From contig JACOSO010000023.1 of NCBI GenBank assembly GCA_016178785.1, positions 151,771 to 215,770 on the forward strand: a DNA stretch of 64,000 bases, given 5' to 3'. Below are positions 33,434 to 41,556 of this stretch, in pieces. The notes under the pieces were generated by a model. The model was not told the origin of the DNA and searched no databases. It was given only the letters and a program-made list of their open reading frames with translations. Position numbers and translations under genes: made by a program. Each line of letters begins with the position of its first letter. Position 1 is the stretch's first letter. The DNA is from Bacteroidota bacterium. Lineage in GTDB: Bacteria > Bacteroidota > Bacteroidia > Cytophagales > Cyclobacteriaceae.

Positions 33434-34222
33434 GTGATGCGATGCACAATTGATTACGGTGAAAGCAAACTCTTCTACTATAAATATGGAGTAGGGCAGA
33501 AGGCGATTTTACTTTTTCATGGATTTGGTCAGGATCATACTGCTTTTAGTTCATGGATCGAAGTTTTGAAAAATGACTACACCGTTTATTCGTTCGATCT
33601 ATTTTTTCATGGTGAAAGTGTTTGGGTAAGTCCCAACGCTCTCGCAAAGGAGGATTGGAAAAATATAATCGAACTTTTCTTACAGAAAGAGAAAATCAAC
33701 CACTTCGAATTGGCTGGTTTTAGCATGGGTGGGAAGTTTGTACTCTCAACACTTGAATCTTTTCCCGACCGAATAAAGAAAATAGCACTGGTTGCCCCAG
33801 ATGGAATCAAGGTCAACTTTTGGTATAGGTTAGCAACCTATCCCTTTTTGATGCGAGCATTATTTGAAAGCTTTGTTTCCAAGCCAAAAGTATTCTTTAC
33901 GCTTGCAAGAATTCTGGAATCTTTGGGCTTGATCAATAAATACCTGCTTCGGTTTGTGATGGTTCAAATGGATACGGAAGAAAAGCGAAAGCGTGTTTAT
34001 TGTACGTGGATTATTTTCAGTTGTCTCAAATTCGACATGAAGCTTGTTGCCAAGTTGCTTAATGAAAAAGTAATTCCCTTGAAAATCTTCGTAGGCAAAT
34101 TTGATAAGGTTATTCCGGAGAAGGACATGCAGCGACTGCTGAAGTATGTTCCACTTGGCAAACTTGAAATTCTTGAGACAGGCCACAATAATCTCATTGA
34201 TAAAGCGATCGAATTTTTTTAA
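33434..34222 (+). CDS. Alpha/beta-hydrolase fold protein
   Basis: A 262-residue cytoplasmic hydrolase with oxyanion motif LLFHGFGQDHTAF (27-39), nucleophile elbow GFSMGG with Ser97, an acidic residue in VGKFDKVIP (about 223) and the histidine in ETGHNNL (about 252). The segment between (about 125-195) is a hydrophobic cap. Likely an esterase or lipase-like enzyme; the substrate is unknown. It lies 15 bases after the ParE toxin and 7 bases before the next hydrolase gene. Confidence 0.85.
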   Translation: MMRCTIDYGESKLFYYKYGVGQKAILLFHGFGQDHTAFSSWIEVLKNDYTVYSFDLFFHGESVWVSPNALAKEDWKNIIELFLQKEKINHFELAGFSMGGKFVLSTLESFPDRIKKIALVAPDGIKVNFWYRLATYPFLMRALFESFVSKPKVFFTLARILESLGLINKYLLRFVMVQMDTEEKRKRVYCTWIIFSCLKFDMKLVAKLLNEKVIPLKIFVGKFDKVIPEKDMQRLLKYVPLGKLEILETGHNNLIDKAIEFF

Positions 34223-34229
34223 ACTGGCG

Positions 34230-35024
34230 ATGAAAAATTACTTCCCCATGAAAATAATATTCTGTTTTCTTTTGCTGCTAGGTGTAACGGCATCGGCACA
34301 AGATCTTTCTTTGTACCAAAAGAAAGAGTTTAAGTTGTCTGAAAAAACGATGCCCTACCGAATTCTCTTTCCCGAGAATTATGACCGAACCAAAAAATAT
34401 CCTCTTGTACTTTTTCTTCACGGAGCTGGTGAACGAGGAAATGATAACGAAAAGCAACTGACGCACGGTGCTAAATTGTTTCTTTCGCCTGAGGCTCGAA
34501 AAGATTTTCAATCCATCGTGATTTTTCCGCAGTGTAGAGCCGAAGGCTTTTGGGGCAATGTAAATATTGATCGCACTAAAACTCCATTGGTATTCGACTT
34601 TGATTATTCCCAGCCGGCAACTGATCAGCTTGAGATCGTTATCACATTGCTTAAAAAAATTATCAAAGAAGAAAGTGTGGACAAGAAGCGAGTTTATATC
34701 ACAGGTCTTTCTATGGGTGGCATGGGCACGTTTGAGGCGGTGTATCGCTTTCCTAAACTATTCGCGGCAGCGCTTCCAATTTGCGGAGGTGGTGATAGTA
34801 AACATTATATTAAAGGGGTAAAAGCAATTCCGTTCTGGATTTTTCATGGTGCTGATGATGCCGTAGTGAATGCGAAGTATTCTCGCGAAATGGTCGAGAA
34901 ATTGAAATCGATTGGAGTTAATGTCAAATATTCAGAATACCCGGGGATAAACCACAATAGTTGGGACAATGCTTTTGCAGAACCTGAATTTTTGAAATGG
35001 ATATTTTCGAATAAAAGGAAGTAA
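34230..35024 (+). CDS. Secreted esterase/prolyl-oligopeptidase-like hydrolase
   Basis: A 264-residue exported hydrolase: signal peptide MKNYFPMKIIFCFLLLLG-VTASAQ, PLVLFLHGAGERGNDNEKQL (oxyanion region), nucleophile GLSMGG with Ser161, GADDAVV for the acid and GINHNSWD for the histidine. This set is typical of phospholipase/carboxylesterase and dienelactone-hydrolase-like secreted enzymes. The ATG at 34230 is chosen because it follows the previous stop by seven bases and begins the signal peptide; a longer frame overlaps the upstream gene. Confidence 0.85.
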   Translation: MKNYFPMKIIFCFLLLLGVTASAQDLSLYQKKEFKLSEKTMPYRILFPENYDRTKKYPLVLFLHGAGERGNDNEKQLTHGAKLFLSPEARKDFQSIVIFPQCRAEGFWGNVNIDRTKTPLVFDFDYSQPATDQLEIVITLLKKIIKEESVDKKRVYITGLSMGGMGTFEAVYRFPKLFAAALPICGGGDSKHYIKGVKAIPFWIFHGADDAVVNAKYSREMVEKLKSIGVNVKYSEYPGINHNSWDNAFAEPEFLKWIFSNKRK

Positions 35025-35052
35025 AAATCCCTGTGGCTTGCGGGGAGTTTTT
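35023..35052. terminator. Bidirectional hairpin between convergent genes
   Basis: AAAAA-TCCCTG (35028-35033) pairs with CGGGGA (35041-35046) including one T-G pair, followed by GTTTTTT. On either strand a stem runs into a T tract, so it can terminate both the esterase gene and the opposite gene that ends at 35052. Confidence 0.6.
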
Positions 35053-35609
35053 TACTTGTATTTGAAATGATAGCCAACGCTGAAAAGCACAGATGGCAAC
35101 TCAGTTTTTCTGACCCCTAAATTTTTTAGATTTTGAACATCACTGTCGTATGAGTCTGGCCGGAAGGGGATGATCAATTCGAAATGCCAGTAGTTGCCGG
35201 CATGTTTCTCGGGTTTACTGATGAACCCCAGGCCAATCGATGTACCATAATAAAGTTTATTGTATTGGGCATCAGCGGTATAGATTCCTGAATTGAATCC
35301 GTACATACCACTGACGGTGGGCACAATTTTTTCATAACTGTCCTTTGATTGGATACGGACGATTGCCCCAACGTTATAGCCCGCGCCTATAAGAGCGTAT
35401 CCGCCAGATGCAAAAAGGCTAACATTTGCAATAGGAGAGTAACTGACGCGCGCGCCAATCCCTCCATAGTCGGAGCCAAGACCACCACCAAAGCTCACCA
35501 CTTCTTTACTGTTAACAGTCGGATGTCGTTGTATAGGATGCCGCTTTTGTGCTTGACCGAAATGCCAGGTCGTTAGTAAAATAAGGAAGAATGAGAAACG
35601 ATGGATCAT
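35052..35609 (-). CDS. Outer-membrane beta-barrel-like protein
   Basis: A 185-residue secreted protein with signal peptide (MIHRFSFFLILLTTWHFGQA|Q) and alternating hydrophobic strands with glycine-rich turns (VSFGGGLGSDYGGIGARVSYSP, VSLFASGGYALIGAGYNVGAIVRI, ...LPSVLFSVGYHFKYK). The final aromatic residue pattern suits an outer-membrane barrel. No named family. Single gene, divergent from purL and convergent with the esterase gene. Confidence 0.65.
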   Translation of the reverse strand: MIHRFSFFLILLTTWHFGQAQKRHPIQRHPTVNSKEVVSFGGGLGSDYGGIGARVSYSPIANVSLFASGGYALIGAGYNVGAIVRIQSKDSYEKIVPTVSGMYGFNSGIYTADAQYNKLYYGTSIGLGFISKPEKHAGNYWHFELIIPFRPDSYDSDVQNLKNLGVRKTELPSVLFSVGYHFKYK

Positions 35610-35666
35610 AGAAGAGTACAAAGATGAATATTTGAAGTAAAAATTCTTAATCCATAAAATTCATAC

Positions 35667-35674
35667 TAATTTTG
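35667..35674 (+). promoter_or_regulatory. Candidate -7 element of purL
   Basis: TAATTTTGG lies 18 bases before the purL ATG and matches the TAnnTTTG box. No TTG is seen at the right spacing, so only half the promoter is supported. Confidence 0.35.
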
Positions 35675-35691
35675 GGCTTACCTTTTCTCAC

Positions 35692-38298
35692 ATGATCGTT
35701 TTTTTCCGCGCCAGCGGTATCATTTATGCGGTAAGTGCAAACCGCGCCTTTGATGTTCTAGATTACGAAAAATTGACTTGGCTTTTTGGTGGGGCTAAAC
35801 CACTTCCCGAAAAGGAAATCAAAGGATTTTTTATAGGCCCTCGCAAGGAAATGGTGACTCCGTGGAGTACGAATGCAGTGGAGATCACACAAACTATGGG
35901 CATCGGTGACATTTTGCGCATGGAAGAGTTTTTTGAAGTGAAAGATGCGAATGCTCTCCACGACTCTATGCTGCAGCGGGTTTACACTTTGCTTGATCAG
36001 GAGATGTTCACCATTCATCATACGCCTGAACCAATTTTAGAAATAGAAGACCTTGCCGCATACAACGAAAAAGAAGGTCTTGCCTTAAGTAGTGAAGAAA
36101 TTGAATATTTAAAAGATGTAAGCTGGAAACTTGGTCGAAGGCTTACGGATAGCGAGGTATTTGGGTTCTCACAAGTAAACAGCGAGCACTGCCGCCATAA
36201 AATTTTCAATGGCACTTTCGTTATTGATGGAAAAGAAAAGGAGTCAACCCTTTTTCAGTTGATCAAGAAAACATCGAAAGAAAATCCCAACTATATTGTT
36301 TCTGCATACAAAGACAATGTAGCTTTCATTAAAGGCCCGAAGATCGAGCAGTTTGCTCCCGCAAGACAAGACGTTCCTGATTTTTTTGAAACAAAGGAAT
36401 TCGATTCAGTCATTTCCTTAAAAGCAGAGACACATAATTTTCCGACAACAGTTGAACCCTTCAATGGCGCGGCCACAGGTTCAGGTGGAGAAATTCGCGA
36501 CCGGCTTGCAGGCGGCAAAGGTTCATTGCCACTGGCAGGCACAGCCGTTTACATGACTTCTTATCCTCGACTTGAGGGAGGAAGACCATGGGAGAAAAAA
36601 TTTGACGAACGCAAATGGCTGTACCAAACGCCTCTCGAAATTTTAATCAAAGCATCTGATGGCGCAAGTGATTTTGGAAACAAATTTGGGCAACCACTGA
36701 TTTGTGGAAGCGTCCTTACGTTTGAACATTTTGAAAACGAAAAAAAATTAGGCTTCGATAAGGTGATCATGCTTGCAGGCGGAATAGGTTTTGGAAAGGA
36801 GAAAGACAGCCTGAAAGAAAAGCTGAAGCAAGGTGATAAAATTGTCATGTTGGGTGGAGACAATTACAGGATCGGCATGGGCGGTGGAGCAGTTTCTTCG
36901 GTAGCAACCGGAGAGATGAGCAACACTATTGAACTCAATGCAATTCAACGCTCCAACCCTGAAATGCAAAAGCGTGTGATGAACGCTATTCGTGCCATGG
37001 TGGAGCTGGATGTTAATCCCATTGTCTCTATTCATGATCATGGAGCTGGCGGTCATCTCAATTGCTTTTCAGAATTGCTTGAAGAGACGGGCGGTATCAT
37101 CAATATCGATCAACTTCCGGTAGGCGATCCGACTTTATCTGATAAAGAAATTATCAGCAACGAGTCGCAAGAGCGGATGGGCTTAGCCATCACCGAAAAA
37201 AATGTGGAAACGCTCAAAAAGATCGCGGAGCGTGAGCGCGCGCCAATGTATGTGGCAGGTACAGTCAGTGGCGATCATAAATTAATTTTTTCTGATTCAA
37301 AGGATGGATTAAGGCCAATCGACTTAAAAGTCGAGAACCTTTTTGGTTCTTCTCCGAAAACAATCATCACAGATAGATCATTGGAGAGCTCCTTTGGTGA
37401 AATAAAGTATCGGCAAGAAAAATTGGAAGAGTACCTCACCCAAGTTCTGCAACTTGAAGGAGTGGCCTGTAAAGATTGGTTGACCAACAAAGTGGATCGT
37501 TGTGTCTCAGGAAAAGTTGCAACGCAGCAAACATGCGGTGCCATTCAACTTCCGTTGAATAATGTAGCTGTAATGGCCCTGGATTTCTCAAGTCATAAAG
37601 GTGTGGCAACTTCAATTGGTCATGCGCCTGCTGCCGCCTTGGTTGATCCTGCTGCGGGAAGCAAACTCGCGATTGCAGAAGCGTTGACTAATTTAGTTTG
37701 GGCTCCACTCACGCACGGACTGAAAGGTGTTTCGCTTAGCGCGAATTGGATGTGGCCGGCAAAGAATGAGGGAGAGAATTCAAGATTGTACAAAGCAGTA
37801 GAGGCAGTGAGTGATTTTGCCTGCAAACTCGGCATCAACATTCCGACTGGAAAAGATTCCCTCTCGATGGCCCAAAAGTATCCTGATGGCTCCGTGGTTC
37901 TTTCTCCGGGCACGGTGATCATTTCAGCAGTGGCTGAAGTAGAGGACATTCGAAAAACGGTTTCACCTGATCTGAAAAATGTTTCTGGTTCAAAAATTAT
38001 CTATATCGATTTCTCGAAAGATGAATTGAGGTTGGGTGGAAGCAGTTTTGGTCAAATAATGAATTGCCTGGGAGAAAGTGCGCCAACTATTCGTGACGAA
38101 AAGTATTTTGCAAAAGCTTTTGAAGCGGTTCAACAACTCATCAAAGGAGATTTGATTTTGGCGGGACACGATATTTCTTCAGGAGGATTGATCACTACTC
38201 TATTGGAGATGTGTTTTCCAACAGTCAATACGGGCATCGATCTGAATGTATCACTACTTGGACATGACCTAATCAAAATTCTTTTTGCCGAAAAGTGA
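35692..38298 (+). CDS. purL: Phosphoribosylformylglycinamidine synthase PurL, N-terminal and synthase part
   Basis: The first 868 codons of the large (PurLQ-type) FGAM synthase, which makes FGAM from FGAR, glutamine and ATP in purine synthesis. Visible are the N-terminal linker and SQVNSEHCRHKIFNG, KAETHNFPTTVEPFNGAATGSGGEIRDR, MLGGDNYRIGMGGGAVSS, SIHDHGAGGHLNCF and the second AIRS half (LAGHDISSGGLITTLLEM). The frame ends abruptly after LIKILFAEK in a TGA. The next codons of the true protein are found in a different frame, beginning with the GTG at 38295. About 25-35 residues that relatives carry here are missing, so a deletion of non-multiple-of-three length has split the gene. Confidence 0.9.
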   Translation: MIVFFRASGIIYAVSANRAFDVLDYEKLTWLFGGAKPLPEKEIKGFFIGPRKEMVTPWSTNAVEITQTMGIGDILRMEEFFEVKDANALHDSMLQRVYTLLDQEMFTIHHTPEPILEIEDLAAYNEKEGLALSSEEIEYLKDVSWKLGRRLTDSEVFGFSQVNSEHCRHKIFNGTFVIDGKEKESTLFQLIKKTSKENPNYIVSAYKDNVAFIKGPKIEQFAPARQDVPDFFETKEFDSVISLKAETHNFPTTVEPFNGAATGSGGEIRDRLAGGKGSLPLAGTAVYMTSYPRLEGGRPWEKKFDERKWLYQTPLEILIKASDGASDFGNKFGQPLICGSVLTFEHFENEKKLGFDKVIMLAGGIGFGKEKDSLKEKLKQGDKIVMLGGDNYRIGMGGGAVSSVATGEMSNTIELNAIQRSNPEMQKRVMNAIRAMVELDVNPIVSIHDHGAGGHLNCFSELLEETGGIINIDQLPVGDPTLSDKEIISNESQERMGLAITEKNVETLKKIAERERAPMYVAGTVSGDHKLIFSDSKDGLRPIDLKVENLFGSSPKTIITDRSLESSFGEIKYRQEKLEEYLTQVLQLEGVACKDWLTNKVDRCVSGKVATQQTCGAIQLPLNNVAVMALDFSSHKGVATSIGHAPAAALVDPAAGSKLAIAEALTNLVWAPLTHGLKGVSLSANWMWPAKNEGENSRLYKAVEAVSDFACKLGINIPTGKDSLSMAQKYPDGSVVLSPGTVIISAVAEVEDIRKTVSPDLKNVSGSKIIYIDFSKDELRLGGSSFGQIMNCLGESAPTIRDEKYFAKAFEAVQQLIKGDLILAGHDISSGGLITTLLEMCFPTVNTGIDLNVSLLGHDLIKILFAEK

Positions 38299-39284
38299 TT
38301 GGTAAAGTAGTTGAAAAAGCACAGTTGTCCATTGGCGATCAACTTTTGGCCATTCACCAATTAAGAGAGAAATGGTTCCATACTTCCTACTTACTCGACA
38401 AAATCCAAAGACCGAAAGGTCACGCAGAAAAACGCAAGGAAAATATTTTCAAGCAAACGCTTAAGTACAAATTTCAAAAACGATTTGACGGAAAGCTTTC
38501 CACCTACGGGCTGGATCCAAAGCGAAAAAGTAAATCGGGGATCAAGGCGGCAATCATCCGCGAGAAAGGAGTGAATAGCGATCGTGAGATGGCCTACGCT
38601 CTTTACCTTGCTGGCTTCGATGTAAAAGATGTGCACATGACCGATCTGGTATCTGGCCGTGAAGATTTGAGTGAAGTGAACCTCATCGTTTTTGTGGGTG
38701 GTTTTTCAAACAGTGATGTGCTCGGTGCGGCTAAAGGGTGGGCGGGAGCATTCTTGTATAATCCAAAAGCAAAGGCCGCGCTTGATAATTTTTACAAACG
38801 CAATGATACGTTGAGTCTTGGGGTTTGCAATGGTTGTCAATTGATGATGGAGCTTGGATTACTCTATCCCGAGTGGCAACAAAAAATGCATCACAATGAA
38901 TCGGGAAAATTCGAATGCGGGTTTATTTCTGTCACGATTCCTGAAAACAATTCGGTTATGTTGAAGAGCTATGCCGGTGCGCAATTAGGAGTCTGGCTCG
39001 CGCATGGTGAAGGACAATTCAAGCTACCGAAAGACTTATCGCTTTATAGTATAGCTGCTAAGTACACTTACACGGAATACCCTGGCACGCCCAACGGCTC
39101 TGATCTTGCGGTTGCTGCCCTCTGCTCTAAAGATGGACGGCACCTGGCAATCATGCCTCACATTGAGCGAAGCTTATTCCCATGGAACTGGCCTCATTAC
39201 ACACGTGAAAAAAAGGTGGATGAAGTTGGCCCGTGGATGGAAGCTTTTGTGAATGCGAGAGATTGGGTAATCAAAAATAAGTAG
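38295..39284 (+). CDS. purL: PurL C-terminal part (end of AIRS-like domain and glutamine amidotransferase)
   Basis: This is the remainder of the same enzyme in another frame: RQL-type segment LREKWFHTSYLLDKIQRP, then a class I glutamine amidotransferase with KAAIIREKGVNSDREMAYALYLAGFD, nucleophile cysteine in LGVCNGCQLMMELGL and His/Glu in MPHIERSLFPW. A GTG at 38295 overlaps the preceding TGA in GTGA, so a coupled two-polypeptide expression is conceivable but the missing residues argue for damage. If untranslated, ammonia supply to FGAM synthesis would be lost. Confidence 0.85.
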   Translation: MIGKVVEKAQLSIGDQLLAIHQLREKWFHTSYLLDKIQRPKGHAEKRKENIFKQTLKYKFQKRFDGKLSTYGLDPKRKSKSGIKAAIIREKGVNSDREMAYALYLAGFDVKDVHMTDLVSGREDLSEVNLIVFVGGFSNSDVLGAAKGWAGAFLYNPKAKAALDNFYKRNDTLSLGVCNGCQLMMELGLLYPEWQQKMHHNESGKFECGFISVTIPENNSVMLKSYAGAQLGVWLAHGEGQFKLPKDLSLYSIAAKYTYTEYPGTPNGSDLAVAALCSKDGRHLAIMPHIERSLFPWNWPHYTREKKVDEVGPWMEAFVNARDWVIKNK

Positions 39285-39404
39285 CGTTTTGCATGTAAGA
39301 AAAATCGCAAAATCTCAGCTATTTATCCGAGTAAAAATCTTTACTAATGTGAAAAACATTCGCTTATTTTGAAGCAAAGTAATGTTTAACTTAAATTGTC
39401 ATAA

Positions 39405-39905
39405 ATGAAAAACTTTAGCAAACTAGTATTCACAGTTCTGTTTGTATTGGCTGTAGCACCTGCATTCTCTCAATTCTCTGCTGGTCTTGACCTTGCGATA
39501 CCAAATGGGAGCTGGTCAGATTTTTGGGGCACAGGATTTGGTGCTTCTGTACGGTATGAGGCCCCTATTCAGGAAAAGTTAAACTGGACTGCATCAGCAG
39601 GATTTATTTCTTTTAGTGGAAAGAGCTACAATTTTGGTGGTTTCGGTAGTATAACTGCCCCAAGCGAAACGATAATACCTGTTACTGGAGGTGTTAAGTA
39701 TTATTTTCAAAAGAGCAATGGCGGTTTTTATGGTGCAGCAGATCTTGGTTTTTTCATTGCAAACAATAGTGCGGGTACTAAGTTTGGTTTCTCACCAGGA
39801 GTGGGTTATCGTTTGGAAAAATTTGATTTCGCATTCCGTTTCAACGCAGTTTCAGATCTTAATTACCTTGGCCTAAGGGCTGCATATATTTTTCCCGGCA
39901 AATAA
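39405..39905 (+). CDS. Small outer-membrane beta-barrel protein
   Basis: A 166-residue secreted protein: signal peptide (MKNFSKLVFTVLFVLAVAPAFS|Q) and about eight amphipathic strands with aromatic girdle residues (SVRYEAPI, LNWTASAGFISFSG, GGVKYYFQK, FYGAADLGFFIANN, FSPGVGYRLEKFDFAFRFN, YLGLRAAYIFPGK). It resembles OmpX/OmpW-size barrels. Ligand or role unknown. It is an isolated transcript with its own strong terminator. Confidence 0.75.
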   Translation: MKNFSKLVFTVLFVLAVAPAFSQFSAGLDLAIPNGSWSDFWGTGFGASVRYEAPIQEKLNWTASAGFISFSGKSYNFGGFGSITAPSETIIPVTGGVKYYFQKSNGGFYGAADLGFFIANNSAGTKFGFSPGVGYRLEKFDFAFRFNAVSDLNYLGLRAAYIFPGK

Positions 39906-39921
39906 TTATTTTAATATTCTT

Positions 39922-39961
39922 AAATGACAAGGCCGCCAAGTAGCGGCCTTGTCATTTTTAG
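39922..39961 (+). terminator. Strong rho-independent terminator
   Basis: A perfect 15-base stem, AAATGACAAGGCCGC (39922-39936) and GCGGCCTTGTCATTT (39943-39957), loop CAAGTA, followed by TTTTA. It lies 17 bases after the barrel gene's stop. The symmetrical A/T flanks allow action on both strands. Confidence 0.9.
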
Positions 39962-40004
39962 TACGCTTTGTTATTGCAACTATTTAAACGAAGTTGAGTT
40001 ATGA

Positions 40005-40712
40005 TTACGCCAGATTATGATACACATTTTGTACGTCATCATCTTCTTCGATAGCCTCAATGCACTTGAGAACCTCGTCTTGCTCAGCTTCGCCCAATTC
40101 TTTGGTTGTTGTTGGAATGTACTGAAGCGATGAGCTTTTTGCTTCCAGTTTTTTACTTTCTAGAAACTTTAGAAAATGACCGAAGTCGGCAAACTTCGTG
40201 TAAACAGTAATTTCTTCTTCGTCTTGTTGGATGTCCTCAGCTCCTCCATCAATCAAGTCAAGTTCAAGCTCGGCAAGATTTAATTTAGCAGGATCAAATT
40301 TAAAAACACCTTTTCGCTCGAACATAAATGCTACTGAGCCTGAATTGCCCATGTTGCCGCCATTTTTTGAAAAATGCAAACGTACATTGGCAACGGTTCT
40401 TGTGGGATTATCGGTAGCACATTCTACTACTACGGGTACACCGTGAGGAGCATATCCTTCGTAAACCACTTCCTGAAAATCTTTTTCCTCTTTGGAAGAT
40501 GCGCGCTTGATAGCTGACTCTACTCGGTCTTTTGGCATATTCAATCCTTTGGCGTTTTGAATCGCCATCCGCAGTTTTGGATTATTGTCAGGATTTGGAC
40601 CTGCTTGTTTTACGGCAATGGCAATGTCTTTCCCGATGCGCGTAAAGGCTTTGGCCATCTTGTCAAAGCGGGCAAACATCTTATGCTTTCTCTTTTCAAA
40701 TATGCGTCCCAT
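40005..40712 (-). CDS. YebC/PmpR-family regulator or translation factor
   Basis: A 235-residue protein. The Bacteroidota-type N-terminus MGRIFEKRKHKMFARFDKMAKAFTRIGKDI is followed by KQAGPNPDNNPKLRMAIQNAKGLNMPKDRVESAIKRA, the family signature EGYAPHGVPVVVECATDNPTRTVANVRLHFSKNGGNMG and an acidic C-terminus. YebC proteins were described as transcriptional regulators and more recently as helping ribosomes through difficult peptide sequences. The ATG at 40712 is used because it begins the conserved start; a longer frame adds unrelated residues. Confidence 0.92.
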   Translation of the reverse strand: MGRIFEKRKHKMFARFDKMAKAFTRIGKDIAIAVKQAGPNPDNNPKLRMAIQNAKGLNMPKDRVESAIKRASSKEEKDFQEVVYEGYAPHGVPVVVECATDNPTRTVANVRLHFSKNGGNMGNSGSVAFMFERKGVFKFDPAKLNLAELELDLIDGGAEDIQQDEEEITVYTKFADFGHFLKFLESKKLEAKSSSLQYIPTTTKELGEAEQDEVLKCIEAIEEDDDVQNVYHNLA

Positions 40713-40754
40713 GAAATGAATGAATTTGTGAGCGGCAAAAATAGCAAAATGTTT

Positions 40755-40839
40755 TGCCACGGATAGCACAGATGGACTCAGATTTGAACTCTCCCTTTTG
40801 GGATCAATATATTTGTGTGAATCTGTGTAATCTGTGGCA
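40755..40839. repeat. Inverted CACGGATTACACAGAT-like repeat
   Basis: The stretch TGCCACGGATAGCACAGAT (40755-40773) faces ATCTGTGTAATCTGTGGCA (40821-40839) in inverted orientation with about four mismatches, forming an imperfect hairpin in the gap between yebC and the next small gene. The word resembles an intergenic repeat I have seen in other environmental bacteria; this is from memory. Confidence 0.55.
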
Positions 40840-40896
40840 AGAGTTGGATGCGTAAATCCTTTAAGCTATTTTTGATTTAAACTAAACCAATCTGTT

Positions 40897-41001
40897 ATGT
40901 CAAAAGGTCAAGACAAAAAGAAAGAGGAAAAAAAGAAGCCTACTAAAACGTTAAAAGAAAAACGCGCTGAAAAAAGAGCCAAACGGGAAGGGAAGAGTTA
41001 A
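40897..41001 (+). CDS. 34-residue lysine/glutamate-rich small protein
   Basis: A very short basic protein, MSKGQDKKKEEKKKPTK..., ending AEKRAKREGKS, of low complexity. Similar small lysine-rich proteins occur in related genomes as far as I remember, and the coding frame starts with a proper ATG and TAA. The role is unknown; nucleic-acid binding or ribosome association would fit the charge. It lies just upstream of the hypothetical gene in the same direction. Confidence 0.5.
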   Translation: MSKGQDKKKEEKKKPTKTLKEKRAEKRAKREGKS

Positions 41002-41013
41002 GTCTTTGAAGAC

Positions 41014-41475
41014 ATGAAGCCTCTATTTGTTGTACTTTATTTTCTTATACAAGGAGAAATTCCGTTCAAAAATTCCGATGAATTTCTGGTTAAAATAGAT
41101 ATAAAGTTCAAACAAAAGCCATCTCGTGTTGATCAAAATACATTTTCACCCGATGGCGAGAGATTGGATCGGAGGATAGGGGAAGCAGTTGCTTTTTTGG
41201 TTGTAAATATATCACAAGTGAAAATCCTTGATGATGAGCTCAAAATTCAGGTAGTCGACTCAAAGGGCAAAAATTTATTTAAAAAGAAAACCACTCCTGT
41301 GCCCGAAATTAATTTTGAAATGGGATTTGTAGATGACCTAAAAAAAGGCGTCACCAGTAATGAGATCACTGTGTATTTTCTTTCCTCCGAAAAAAAAGAA
41401 TTGCGAAAAATAGTTTGCGCAGTACTCCCAGATGGCACTTTCGAAGTGAACGGAAAATGGCATGGCAAATTCTAA
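41014..41475 (+). CDS. Hypothetical exported protein (153 aa)
   Basis: I do not recognise a family. The N-terminus MKPLFVVLYFLIQGEIPF is weakly signal-like. The rest is a mix of short strands and Lys/Asp-rich stretches (VKIDIKFKQKPSRVDQNTFSPDGERLDRR; KILDDELKIQVVDSKGKNLFKKK; ITVYFLSSEKKELRKIVCAVLPDGTFEVNGKWHGKF), which could form a small beta-sandwich. It has no clear partner. Confidence 0.6.
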   Translation: MKPLFVVLYFLIQGEIPFKNSDEFLVKIDIKFKQKPSRVDQNTFSPDGERLDRRIGEAVAFLVVNISQVKILDDELKIQVVDSKGKNLFKKKTTPVPEINFEMGFVDDLKKGVTSNEITVYFLSSEKKELRKIVCAVLPDGTFEVNGKWHGKF

Positions 41476-41556
41476 AAGTTTTGTTAATTCCTTGAATATA
41501 TTTTCAACGGTTCAGTACCGCCAATCTTTTTTCGGTTAATTCGCACAAAAAGAATC

